A stretch of 64,000 nt of DNA from Sedimentitalea sp041224545 (GTDB lineage Bacteria; Pseudomonadota; Alphaproteobacteria; Rhodobacterales; Rhodobacteraceae): contig NZ_JBGFGP010000167.1 of assembly GCF_041224545.1 (NCBI RefSeq), positions 1-64,000 on the forward strand. The letters run 5' to 3'. Under the pieces are notes generated by a model, which was not told the DNA's origin, searched no databases, and saw nothing but the letters and a program-made list of their open reading frames with translations. Positions 6,601 through 15,106 of this stretch are shown here, in pieces. Each line of letters starts with the position of its first letter. Positions within the stretch are counted from its first letter, which is position 1. Position numbers and translations under genes: made by a program.

Positions 6601-9114
6601 TTAACTGCCGTCTGCAGTCGCGGGGAAAAGCCGTGACGGTTCGATGCCGCGCTTTTCGGCGCTCTCGCGAACGGCTTTGCGAAGGGCCTTGCTGCGGCCG
6701 AGCAGTCGGCGAAAGCGGTCTTCGTCCAGCACCAGAAGCGTTGTCGGTGCGATGGCACGGACTTCGGCGCGCGGCAATTTCTGCATCAGGATCGCCATTT
6801 GCCCAAACATCTCGCCGCGCCCGAGCCGCCAGGTCTGCCCGGCGGTTTCCAGTTCGACCGCGCCCGACGAGATGAAGAACACGCGTCTGGCGGCGGCGTC
6901 CTTGCGCAGCACGACCTCATCTGCATCGACATACCGGGTTTCCAGAACACGCCCCAGACGTCTCAGCGCCTTGTCGTCGAGGCTCGCAAAGAGCGGGAAT
7001 TGTCGGACAAGGGCTGCTTTTTGCAATGCGATATCAAGGTGCGGGCGGATCTCGGCGGCAGCCCGGCGGGCGTTGAGATCCTGCATGAGCGAGGTGTAGA
7101 CTTCGGAGCCGATCAGCCCGTCTTCACGCATCACCGTATATTCGCGTTCTTCAAGGCGAAGCGCCGTTCTGCGTATGAAACGGCGTTCCAGTTTCTCGGC
7201 GTAGCCGGGATATTGCAGCCGCAGCCCTTCGAGCGCGGTTTCCACGTTCTCGATCCGGCGCGACAGTAATTCATGCAGCAATTCTGCGACACGCCGCCCA
7301 TGAATTCGGCGGATTCGCCCGTCGATAAAGCTGCCCAGATCGCGAAGGATAAGCCGTTGCGACAGCAGGAGTTCGAACCGGTCGGCGGTGATCCGGGCGA
7401 GCATTCGCGAGATCCCAAATCGGCGATGCAGAAGGACGGCGACGCGAAATGCCGGACCATAGGCGGAGCTGCGGCGCGCGGCGCGTTGATAACCGCTGCG
7501 CCCCTGGGTTCGGGCGCCTTCCATCAGCCGGTCCGCGACCGACAGGACCTGTTCGGCCATTCGTGCCGAAATCGTCCGCTCGCGTACGCGAAACAGAATG
7601 GTGTCGCGCTCAAGACCGGCAAGCGCGATCAGGCCAAGTGTGATCCGGTCGCGATCGAGAATATCGGCGCTTTCCTCGGCCATTTTCACCGCCGCATCGA
7701 GGCGCTCGGCAAAGTTCTTTGCCTCTGACCGTATGGTGTCGTGGTTCAGGTCATAGTTTTCGGTCGTGCTGGCCACATCTTCGCGCACCGTCTGCAACGC
7801 AACGGCGACCACCTGTTTCGAAAGCGCCTCGTCGATTGGCGACAGGCGGTCGAGACCAAGCCGACCGATTACCCAACGCAAGGTGGTACCCTGGGCGAGC
7901 AGGGTAAAAAGCGTGAAGCCGGTTGCGAGAATGCCGACAACGCGCTGGATCCCGTCGGGCACGCGAAAACTCTCGGTCACGGCAAGCGCCAACGCCAGTG
8001 TCACCGCTCCGCGCAGACCGCCCCACAGGATCGCGACGCGGTAGGGGCGATCGACGGCGGGCGACAGTTTGCACAGCGTCAAGAGCGGGAGCAGCCCGAA
8101 CAATATGATCGCCCGGGCGGCGACAGCCGCGATGATCACCACGATGATGAGCAGGAAATCCCCGATCACGACATCTTCGAGAAGCCGAGGGATCAGCAGC
8201 GCGGCAAGAATAAAGATCAGCGCGCCGGCCCAATGCGCGAGCACATCCCAGAGTTCGCGCAGCTTGGTCCAGGCTTGTGGCGGCAACCGGCCCGGTGCCG
8301 TCAGGTTCATCGTCAACCCGGCAGCGACCACGGCGATCACGCCGGAGGCTCCGATGATCTGCTCGGCGATGATGTAGGCAAGGTAGGGCAGCGCGACGGA
8401 AATCGAGGCCTGCGCCAGTTCATGTCGGCGGAAGAGAGCCATGATCCAGACCGCGAGACGGGCCGCGATCCAGCCGGTTGCGGCGCCGCCGATGATCAAC
8501 ATCGGAAAGCGTGCAAGCGCCGTGCCGAGGTCGGGATCCGGGATGCCGAGCATGACGAACCCCATGAACAGGCCGAACAACGCAATGGCTGCGGCGTCGT
8601 TCAACAGGCTTTCGCCCTCGATGATCCGGACAAGTCGTCTCGGCGCCGATATTGAGCGGAATATCGAAACCACCGCCGACGGGTCGGTGGTCGACACGAT
8701 GGCGCCGATCAGCAAGCACGCGGCAAGCGGCAACGTGCTCGCCCAGGACAGGGCATATCCGACACTCAGCGTCGCAACGACTACCGCCACCACCGCGAGC
8801 ACCAGGATCGGCACCCAATCGTCGAGCATCCGGCGCAGGTTCATGCCCAGAGTGGCCTGAAACAGCAGGGTCGGCAGAAACACATACAGGAAAACGTTCG
8901 ATCGGATAGGCAGGCCAAGGATCGCTTCGGCCACCGGGTTCAGCGCGTCGGTCAGATCGGTCTGCAGGAAGAAAATCGCGCCGGCGCCGATCAACACGCC
9001 GAGCACGGCGAGAATCACGCTATACGGCAGGCGCAACCGCTCTGCGAGCGGTTCGGCAGCGCCGATCACGAGAAAGAGCGCGGCGATGACTGTGGTGACA
9101 ACGACGATTTCCAT
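6601..9114 (-). CDS. CPA1-type sodium/proton antiporter with C-terminal cyclic-nucleotide-binding domain
   Basis: The protein has 837 residues from ATG 9114; a TTG nine bases upstream is in frame but less likely. Residues 1 to about 415 form a dozen hydrophobic segments of the Na+/H+ exchanger domain, with the STTDPSAVVSIF and EGESLLNDAAAI motifs holding the ion-binding Asp residues, and the GGLRGAVTLALAL motif. A long helical cytoplasmic region (about 430-690) follows, then a CAP-ED/cyclic-nucleotide-binding domain (about 700-810; GEMFGQMAILMQKLPRAEVRA). This arrangement resembles plant SOS1 and sperm NHE proteins. It probably exports Na+ or K+ for protons under cyclic-nucleotide or voltage-independent control. 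Confidence 0.88.
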   Translation of the reverse strand: MEIVVVTTVIAALFLVIGAAEPLAERLRLPYSVILAVLGVLIGAGAIFFLQTDLTDALNPVAEAILGLPIRSNVFLYVFLPTLLFQATLGMNLRRMLDDWVPILVLAVVAVVVATLSVGYALSWASTLPLAACLLIGAIVSTTDPSAVVSIFRSISAPRRLVRIIEGESLLNDAAAIALFGLFMGFVMLGIPDPDLGTALARFPMLIIGGAATGWIAARLAVWIMALFRRHELAQASISVALPYLAYIIAEQIIGASGVIAVVAAGLTMNLTAPGRLPPQAWTKLRELWDVLAHWAGALIFILAALLIPRLLEDVVIGDFLLIIVVIIAAVAARAIILFGLLPLLTLCKLSPAVDRPYRVAILWGGLRGAVTLALALAVTESFRVPDGIQRVVGILATGFTLFTLLAQGTTLRWVIGRLGLDRLSPIDEALSKQVVAVALQTVREDVASTTENYDLNHDTIRSEAKNFAERLDAAVKMAEESADILDRDRITLGLIALAGLERDTILFRVRERTISARMAEQVLSVADRLMEGARTQGRSGYQRAARRSSAYGPAFRVAVLLHRRFGISRMLARITADRFELLLSQRLILRDLGSFIDGRIRRIHGRRVAELLHELLSRRIENVETALEGLRLQYPGYAEKLERRFIRRTALRLEEREYTVMREDGLIGSEVYTSLMQDLNARRAAAEIRPHLDIALQKAALVRQFPLFASLDDKALRRLGRVLETRYVDADEVVLRKDAAARRVFFISSGAVELETAGQTWRLGRGEMFGQMAILMQKLPRAEVRAIAPTTLLVLDEDRFRRLLGRSKALRKAVRESAEKRGIEPSRLFPATADGS

Positions 9115-9319
9115 AATTCTCAAATACCAGATGAAATTGCCGACGCACGTGCGATCTTTGGTGTCGTTTCTGCCCCGGAAGTTACAGGCACCGGGATTTG
9201 CATTGGTTGTCTGTTCGCCACGACGGCATGGGACGCTCGGGGCCTATCCGGGCATTCGCCGGCACGCAGGCGGTCCGGTTTCACGCCGTGGAGGTCGACG
9301 GGGGATCGGAGGCCCAAAC

Positions 9320-9348
9320 GAAACAAACCCGGTCACGGGACCGGGTTT
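9320..9348 (-). terminator. Rho-independent terminator after rpmJ
   Basis: On the minus strand AAACCCGGTC and GACCGGGTTT form a perfect 10-bp stem around a CCGT loop (arms 9339-9348 and 9325-9334). A short T-rich tail (GTTTCG) follows. It lies 54 bases downstream of the L36 stop and is well placed to end that transcript. Confidence 0.75.
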
Positions 9349-9401
9349 GAGGTATCTCATGTGCCTGAAAACCAGTTTTGGTTTCCTGTGCGATGCTCGG
9401 C

Positions 9402-9527
9402 TTAGCCTTGGCGGGCTTTGAACCGGCGCTGTGTCTTGTTGATCACATACACGCGGCCTTTGCGACGCACGATCCGGCAATCGCGATGCCGGTTCTTGAG
9501 CGAGCGGAGCGAGTTCTTGACCTTCAT
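9402..9527 (-). CDS. rpmJ: 50S ribosomal protein L36, zinc-free (C-minus, YkgO-like) form
   Basis: A 41-residue, strongly basic protein begins MKVKNSLRSLKNRHRDCRIV and ends INKTQRRFKARQG, the usual alphaproteobacterial L36. The four-ligand zinc-ribbon (C-C-C-H) of the C-plus form is missing; only one Cys remains, so this is the zinc-independent version. An AGGAG ribosome-binding site precedes the ATG by 6-8 bases. It has its own terminator at 9320-9348 and is probably monocistronic. Confidence 0.95.
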   Translation of the reverse strand: MKVKNSLRSLKNRHRDCRIVRRKGRVYVINKTQRRFKARQG

Positions 9528-9605
9528 GGCCTATCTCCTGTTCCTGTGGCGCGGGCCAGCGCCGGTGTTACGGGTGCCTCGGATCGCTCCGAAACAGTGA
9601 ATTCA

Positions 9606-9680
9606 TGGTGGGCACTACAAGGTTCGAACTTGTGACCCCTTCGATGTCAACGAAGTGCTCTACCGCTGAGCTAAGCGCCC
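9606..9680 (-). tRNA. tRNA-Val (anticodon GAC)
   Basis: The minus strand folds as a complete cloverleaf: a 7-bp acceptor GGGCGCT/AGTGCCC with one G-U pair, D arm GCTC-AGCGGTA-GAGC, anticodon stem CTTCG/CGAAG with loop TTGACAT (anticodon GAC), and T arm with loop TTCGAAC. The discriminator A and the 3' CCA are encoded. GAC reads GUC/GUU valine codons. No integration remnant or mobile gene is seen at its 3' end. Confidence 0.97.
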
Positions 9681-9827
9681 ATGAATACCTGCGCATCGTC
9701 TGCCCCAATAAAATGGGGCGCGGAAACCCGCGCCGGTAGCGGGGTCTATAAAAGGAGTCGTCAGCGTGATCAAGGGCTTTTGGCAAGAGAGTTTTCCTGT
9801 TTATGTTGAAGAGAACGAGGAGACGCG

Positions 9828-10688
9828 ATGGACTACCCGCCCTTTCACCTGACCGAACCGAAACAACGCCTTTCCAGCGTGGTTTTTGCGTCCCCCCATA
9901 GTGCTCGCACATATCCGGCCGAATTCTTGAACCAGAGTATTCTCGACCCGCACACGATTCGGTCGTCGGAAGATGCTTTTGTCCATGAACTCATTGATTC
10001 GGCGCCCGAGTTCGGCGTTCCGCTGCTCGTTGCCGGGGTGCCCCGCGCCTATGTCGACCTGAACCGCAGTCCGGATGAGCTTGATCCCGCGCTCATCCAG
10101 GGCGCGGTGCGGCGCGGACAGAACCCGCGTGTGGCTTCGGGGCTGGGGGTCATTCCACGTGTGGTGTCCAACGGGCGTGCCATTTATGCAAGAAAGCTGA
10201 CAATGGGCGAGGTGCGCTCGCGGATCGATCGCTACTGGCGTCCCTACCACGATGCGGTGCAACGGTTGCTTGAATCCGCGCATCTGACCTTTGGCCAGGC
10301 GATTCTGGTGGATTGCCACTCCATGCCTCACGAGGCCATGGACGGGGCCGTCCGGACCCGCGGACGTGCGCCCGACATCGTGCTGGGGGATCGGTTCGGC
10401 GCGGCCGCGGACGGGGAAATCGTCGACAGGATCGAAGCGGCCTTTGCCGCCGCCGGACTGCGTGTCGCGCGCAATGCTCCGTTTGCCGGTGCCTATGTCG
10501 CACAAGCCTATGGCAGGCCGTCACGCCGCCAACATGCCGTGCAGATCGAGATTGACCGGAAACTCTACATGGATGAACGGCGCATACGCCCGCATGCCGA
10601 TTTCGAAGCATTCAGGACCGTCATGCGCGGGGTGGTGGCGGAAATCACGGCCATCGGTCAGGACAGGATGCCGCTGGCCGCAGAATAG
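9828..10688 (+). CDS. N-formylglutamate amidohydrolase family protein
   Basis: The 286-residue protein contains the family's metal-site features: FASPHSARTYP near residues 24-34, the VDLNRSPDELD motif near 79-89, an ILVDCHSMP segment near 161-169, and a C-terminal QIEIDRKLYMDE motif near 242-253. Family members hydrolyse N-formyl-L-glutamate to formate and glutamate (HutG), the last step of one histidine pathway; others act on different N-acyl amino acids. There are no hutUHI neighbours, so the substrate is uncertain. Confidence 0.85.
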   Translation: MDYPPFHLTEPKQRLSSVVFASPHSARTYPAEFLNQSILDPHTIRSSEDAFVHELIDSAPEFGVPLLVAGVPRAYVDLNRSPDELDPALIQGAVRRGQNPRVASGLGVIPRVVSNGRAIYARKLTMGEVRSRIDRYWRPYHDAVQRLLESAHLTFGQAILVDCHSMPHEAMDGAVRTRGRAPDIVLGDRFGAAADGEIVDRIEAAFAAAGLRVARNAPFAGAYVAQAYGRPSRRQHAVQIEIDRKLYMDERRIRPHADFEAFRTVMRGVVAEITAIGQDRMPLAAE

Positions 10689-10697
10689 CGCGCCGTG

Positions 10698-11687
10698 TCA
10701 GTGGAGCGCCATTTCGCCCTGTAAAAGTGGCTTTCGGTTGGCTGCATGTCGCTCGACCAGTTTCCTCTGCCGCTTGCTCGACGGGATCGGGCGAGCCGGA
10801 AGCGGATCGGTTTCGGCATCCTTCAGATGGGGAAAGATCGCATAGATTTCCTGCTGTGTTTCTACCGAAACCGATCTGAGTGTCTCGTGCCCGAGATAGA
10901 GGCTTTCGGTCGGTGCCGATTCTGCGAGGATCACCGCATGCCGGTCAAAGAGCAGATGGAAATACTCGACGGTCTCGACGCTGTGATCGACAAAAATGCC
11001 GGGCAGGGCGGTCAGCTTGATCGCGGGGACCAATACCTCGCTCGCGGAAAACATGCGTTCGACGATTCTTGATGCCACGAGCATGCGATGCTGTCGCGAC
11101 ACCAGCAGGTCACGCCGCGGCAAGCCATTGCCCAGGGCGCCGGCGCAGATCCGCACGGGGCGCAGCTTGGGACAGGCGCGCAATTCCTGCCCGCTTATCT
11201 TTCTGCTCATCGATGAACGCAGAACCATCGCCACGCCATCGCTGTCAAGCACGGTGTCGCCCGCCTGCAGATCCTGGACCATGCACTCTCCATAAGGTGT
11301 CGCGATCATGGTATCCTGCGTGAAACAGGGCGGCCCCAGGCTGGCCGTCGGGATCGGCGACTGGTTCGGAACCCCGTTGCCCGTGACGATGACGGCATCT
11401 CGCAGGACCGTCCCGTCGGTCGGTGTAAAGACCACGGTTCCATTTGCAAGATAGAAGGTCGCGCCGACGATCGTGGTGTTGGTGCCGCCAATCGTTACGG
11501 TTACCGTGTCGCCCAGATAGGTCTGGGTAATGTCGATGCCGTTGATGCTGTCGGTACCAAAGCCGGTCAGAAAGTCATCGTCGTTCTGATCGGTGATGGT
11601 GTATTCACTGACAGTCAGCAACGTGCCGGCGGGCGGTGGAGAGAAGGGATCAAGCGTCCAGAACTGATCTGTATATGATGTGGGCAT
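10698..11687 (-). CDS. Hint (hedgehog/intein) domain protein
   Basis: The protein has 329 residues. Residues 1-130 are Thr/Asp/Gly-rich and resemble a secreted beta-strand repeat region (many T-V-T-V and N-G motifs). From about residue 138 a Hint-type domain begins with CFTQDTMIATPYGECMVQDL and the GDTVLDSDG turn, followed by a SRQHRML segment, as in the Hint_2 proteins common in Rhodobacteraceae. In true Hint domains the first Cys is the self-cleavage nucleophile. No signal peptide is seen; related proteins are often exported by type I secretion, but that is inference. Convergent with the amidohydrolase gene, with a 9-base gap. Confidence 0.8.
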   Translation of the reverse strand: MPTSYTDQFWTLDPFSPPPAGTLLTVSEYTITDQNDDDFLTGFGTDSINGIDITQTYLGDTVTVTIGGTNTTIVGATFYLANGTVVFTPTDGTVLRDAVIVTGNGVPNQSPIPTASLGPPCFTQDTMIATPYGECMVQDLQAGDTVLDSDGVAMVLRSSMSRKISGQELRACPKLRPVRICAGALGNGLPRRDLLVSRQHRMLVASRIVERMFSASEVLVPAIKLTALPGIFVDHSVETVEYFHLLFDRHAVILAESAPTESLYLGHETLRSVSVETQQEIYAIFPHLKDAETDPLPARPIPSSKRQRKLVERHAANRKPLLQGEMALH

Positions 11688-12267
11688 CGGTCTCTGGCAT
11701 GTTCACTGGCAACTACGCTTAGAGCCTACTGCACTGCTGTTGAAAAAGTAAGGATTTATTGATTTTCGGGGCGCATATCCATGACGCTCCGGCAAGGGTT
11801 GGCGCTTGCCGGTGCAGATGATCGGGCAAAATCGGGTCCGTCGCCCCTTTTGACGAAAAAATTGAGCTGTTCTGGTCCGATACCGGGACGCAACAGGTGC
11901 GTCGGGCGCTTCGGATCACCCTGAGTCGGTGGACGGCCAATTCGATCTTTCAGGGCGGATTGTTTCGGTGGCAGTTGTGGAACTCAGCCGCAGGCCCCGC
12001 TCATGTCCAGAATATCGCGAATCAGCACGGGCGCGATTTCGCCCTTTGCGACCACATGGCATACTCCCGCCCGCCTTGCCTTGTACCGCATGAAAGGCGA
12101 CGGCAAATCCGTCGCTATGATGACCGGTGTGCAACGGAAAAGCGCGTGCAATCTTTGGCGATCAGACAGCACGGAGGCGTCGCCGGTAGGCTACGGCATT
12201 GCGTGTCAATGGTCCCCAAATGTTGCGTGCCCAACCCGCCGCAGAAGCGTTAAGGAAGCGTTGGTGC
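11688..12267. other. 580-bp stretch with no convincing intact gene
   Basis: This gap lies between the alkane monooxygenase stop and the Hint-protein start, both on the minus strand, and is visibly more AT-rich on its Hint side (around 11740-11770). It should hold the Hint-gene promoter. Short open frames occur on both strands but have no ribosome-binding site or family signature. One short minus-strand frame (11984-12190) is listed separately as a possible receiver-domain remnant. Confidence 0.6.
11984..12190 (-). pseudogene. Possible remnant of a response-regulator receiver domain
   Basis: The frame encodes PVIIATDLPSPFMRYKARRA, then a Gly-Val, HVVAKGEIAPVLIRDIL and a stop. The order of a strand ending in Thr, a helix with Ala/Arg-Ala-Gly, and a short strand ending in Lys-Gly resembles the second half of a receiver domain. 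The phosphoacceptor half is missing and an in-frame stop lies just upstream. The resemblance is by eye only and could be chance. Confidence 0.22.
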
Positions 12268-13443
12268 CTATCGTGGCAGTGGATTGACGCCCTTGTTATA
12301 GGCGCGCCAGTCGTTGATTTCGGGGTAATAGGTCTCTCGCCAGCGTCTGACGCGCGGGTTCATGACGCGCCGCCACAGGGGCGGTATCATCGCCGCGATG
12401 GTCATGACGGGATAGCCGTAAGGCAGTTGCGGAGCCTGTGACGTGCCGTAATTCTGGAGCAGGGGAAACCGGCGGTCGGGTTTGTAATGGTGGTCGGAAT
12501 GGCGTTGCAGGTTGATGAGCAGCCGGTTCGAGGCCTTCTGTGCCGCATTCCAGGAATGCCGGGGTTGCACATGTTCGTATTTTCCGTTGCCCAGGTGTTT
12601 TCGGGTCAGCCCGTAATGTTCGACATAGTTCACCAGTTCCAGTTGCCAGATCGCGACACCGGCCTGCATCAGGAAAAGACCGATCCCGCCCCACCCCCCA
12701 AGCAGGAAGGCCAGGAGAAGCATTGCGGCCTGCAACGCCCAGTATCTGAAGAAGGGGTTGGACCGGTGGGTCCAGGGCAGATCCCTGCGGGCCAGCTTGT
12801 CGCGCTCCGCCCGGAATGAAGAGATCAGGCTTTGCTTCAGAACGCGCGGATAAAAGCGGTGGAAGCCCTCGTTATAGCGCGCCGTGACCGGGTCGCGCGG
12901 CGTGCCGACATAGCGATGATGGACCAGCAGATGTTCCGAGCGGAAGTGCGAGTAGAGCACCATCGCCAGCAGGATGTCGGCGAGCATCCGCTCGGCGCGG
13001 CTGCGCTGGTGCATCAGTTCGTGACCGTAATTGATGCCGATGGTGCCCGTGATCACGCCAACCCCGAAGAACACCATGAGCTTTTCCGGCAGCGACAGGT
13101 GATCGGCACCGTGCACGTACCAGATCAGGCCGAACACGGTCAGGAATTGCACCGGCACCCAAAGGATGGTCAGGGCCTTGTACCACGCCAGATCCGCGTC
13201 AGGCGTGTCGGGATCCGCGTTTTCAAGATCCAGGCCGACGAGCCCGTCCAGCCCGGCGAATGCATACCAGGTGACAAGCGGCAACAGCAGCACGGTCCAG
13301 CCGCCCCAGATCGCGCTGATCCAGGCGATCGGAACCAGCGCGAAGGATATCCAGAAAGGGATCGCAGTCTGCCATTTCCTGAGCGTTGCATTTGAGATCA
13401 TCGGTCTGTCCATGCTGCCGAAGCCATCGGTTATCTGTGTCAC
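12268..13443 (-). CDS. alkB: Alkane 1-monooxygenase (AlkB-type integral membrane di-iron hydroxylase)
   Basis: The 391-residue protein has about six hydrophobic segments and the four histidine-rich boxes of the AlkB family: HELMH near residue 140, HLLVHHRYVG near 172, NYVEHYGL near 273 and LQRHSDHH near 312. These ligate two irons and, with rubredoxin and rubredoxin reductase, hydroxylate medium-chain n-alkanes at the terminal carbon. The GTG start at 13443 overlaps the mutY stop (GTGA); an ATG at 13413 is an alternative start. No rubredoxin gene is next to it, so the electron donor must be encoded elsewhere. Confidence 0.93.
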   Translation of the reverse strand: MTQITDGFGSMDRPMISNATLRKWQTAIPFWISFALVPIAWISAIWGGWTVLLLPLVTWYAFAGLDGLVGLDLENADPDTPDADLAWYKALTILWVPVQFLTVFGLIWYVHGADHLSLPEKLMVFFGVGVITGTIGINYGHELMHQRSRAERMLADILLAMVLYSHFRSEHLLVHHRYVGTPRDPVTARYNEGFHRFYPRVLKQSLISSFRAERDKLARRDLPWTHRSNPFFRYWALQAAMLLLAFLLGGWGGIGLFLMQAGVAIWQLELVNYVEHYGLTRKHLGNGKYEHVQPRHSWNAAQKASNRLLINLQRHSDHHYKPDRRFPLLQNYGTSQAPQLPYGYPVMTIAAMIPPLWRRVMNPRVRRWRETYYPEINDWRAYNKGVNPLPR

Positions 13444-14504
13444 GCACCGCGCCAGAGGTCAAAAGCCTTGCGCATCACTGTGGGTAGATCCGAGGGCCGG
13501 AAATCGGCGGAGGTAACGAAACTTCCCGTTGCGGGCCGTGCGTCGATGGCGGCGACCGTGGTGCGAACCGTAAGAATGAGATGGAAGTGGGTGAAGGTAT
13601 GGCGCACCTGTGCGGGCAGCGTATCCCACTCGGCATCGAGCGGCGGCGTCTCTGCCGGGGTCGCGGCCCAGTCGGATCCGGGCCAGCCAAGCATCCCGCC
13701 CAGCAATCCCTTGTCGGGCCGACGTTCCAGCAACCAGGCGCCATCCGTCCGGCGCACCAGATAGATGATGCCGTAGCGGGTGGGTTTCGCCTTTTTGGGG
13801 GATTTGCGTGGAAGCAGATTGGCGGTGCCTTTCCGTCGCGCGGCACAGGGCGCGTAGACCGGGCAGATGCCGCAAGCCGGTGATTTCGGCGTGCAGATCG
13901 TTGCGCCCAGATCCATCACCGCCTGGGCATAATCACCCGGTCGCTCGCCGGGTGTCAGCGCGGCAGCGTGCGCGCGCAGTTCGGGTTTGGCACCGGGCAG
14001 CGGCGCGTGAATATCGTACAGGCGCGCCATGACCCGTTCGACATTCCCATCCATCACTGTTTCGGGGCGACCGAACGCAATCGCGGAAATCGCGGCGGCC
14101 GTGTAGGGGCCAATTCCGGGCAGCGACAGCAGCGCGTCATGGGTGTCGGGGAATCGCCCGCCATGATCGGCGGTGACGACGCGCGCGCATTTCAGCAGGT
14201 TCCGTGCGCGGGCGTAATACCCCAGGCCGGCCCATTCCCCCATCACCGCGCCATCCTCTGCCGCCGCAAGATCGCTGACCGTGGGCCAGCGTTCGGTGAA
14301 ACGGTGGAAATAGTCCTTGACCGCGGCAACCGTGGTCTGTTGCAGCATCACTTCCGACAGCCAGACGCGGTAAGGATCGGGCGCGCGCGTGTCGCCCGGG
14401 GGCACTCTCCAGGGCAAAACCCGGGCGTGCCGGTCATACCAGTCCAGCAGGCTGTCCGCGATCCCCGCGGTCGGACCGGGTGCAGTGGTTTCGTCGTCAC
14501 GCAT
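13440..14504 (-). CDS. mutY: A/G-specific adenine DNA glycosylase
   Basis: The 354-residue protein has the endonuclease III fold: the helix-hairpin-helix LPGIGPYTAAAI near residue 128, the catalytic region with VMDGNVERVMARL, and a C-x6-C-x2-C-x5-C cluster (CTPKSPACGICPVYAPC) near 208-224 for the 4Fe-4S centre. A C-terminal NUDIX-like domain (about 240-354) recognises 8-oxoguanine. It removes adenine mispaired with 8-oxoG. It is divergent from the DUF721 gene and overlaps the alkB start. Confidence 0.95.
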   Translation of the reverse strand: MRDDETTAPGPTAGIADSLLDWYDRHARVLPWRVPPGDTRAPDPYRVWLSEVMLQQTTVAAVKDYFHRFTERWPTVSDLAAAEDGAVMGEWAGLGYYARARNLLKCARVVTADHGGRFPDTHDALLSLPGIGPYTAAAISAIAFGRPETVMDGNVERVMARLYDIHAPLPGAKPELRAHAAALTPGERPGDYAQAVMDLGATICTPKSPACGICPVYAPCAARRKGTANLLPRKSPKKAKPTRYGIIYLVRRTDGAWLLERRPDKGLLGGMLGWPGSDWAATPAETPPLDAEWDTLPAQVRHTFTHFHLILTVRTTVAAIDARPATGSFVTSADFRPSDLPTVMRKAFDLWRGA

Positions 14505-14586
14505 TCTTTATGCCGATGGCCTCCGGTTTCGCTGGCACCTGCCTGTGCGGGCTTTACAATAGGCGCAACCGAAGCGGAAACCAGTC

Positions 14587-15096
14587 ATGGCAGAACGGAA
14601 ATCCACAACCCGAGGGTTCAAGCGAACCGCCAGCGTGCTCAGCGACCGGATTCGCAAGGCCGGCGAGAGCCGGGGATTTGCCGTATCGCGGCTGTTGACA
14701 CATTGGGCTGAAATTGCCGGCCCGGACGTGGCCAGCATCGCGCGCCCGGTTAATGTCACATATGGGCGTGGCGGGTTCGGCGCGACGTTGACCTTGCTGA
14801 CCACCGGTGCGCAGGCGCCTATGCTGGAAATGCAGAAAGAAGCCCTGCGCACCAAGGTGAATGCGGTTTACGGCTATAACGCGATCAGCCGCGTGCGGAT
14901 TACCCAGACCGCCGCAACCGGTTTTGCCGAGGGCCAGGCACTGTTCCAGACCCCCAAACCTGCCAGTGAGCCGACACTGGCCCCAGAAATCCTGGCCAGC
15001 GCCTCCCAGGCTGCCAGCCCGATTGAAAACGACGATTTGCGCCAGGCCCTTGAAAGACTTGGGCGCAACGTTCTAAGCAAATCCAAACATCAATGA
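14587..15096 (+). CDS. DUF721 (DciA-like) protein
   Basis: The 169-residue protein begins with a basic helical segment followed by the DUF721 core (about residues 35-115: HWAEIAGPDVASIARPVNV and AYGYN/RVRI-type strands) and a variable tail. DUF721 includes DciA, the ancestral loader of the replicative helicase DnaB; this short version is the type usual in Rhodobacteraceae. It lies 82 bases from the divergent mutY and 10 bases before the DsbA-like gene. Confidence 0.75.
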   Translation: MAERKSTTRGFKRTASVLSDRIRKAGESRGFAVSRLLTHWAEIAGPDVASIARPVNVTYGRGGFGATLTLLTTGAQAPMLEMQKEALRTKVNAVYGYNAISRVRITQTAATGFAEGQALFQTPKPASEPTLAPEILASASQAASPIENDDLRQALERLGRNVLSKSKHQ

Positions 15097-15106
15097 AGAG
15101 GTTCTC

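Noticed and set aside
11735..11760. TGTTGAAAAAGTAAGG stretch resembling an insertion-sequence end
   Set aside because: No matching inverted partner or transposase remnant was found nearby.
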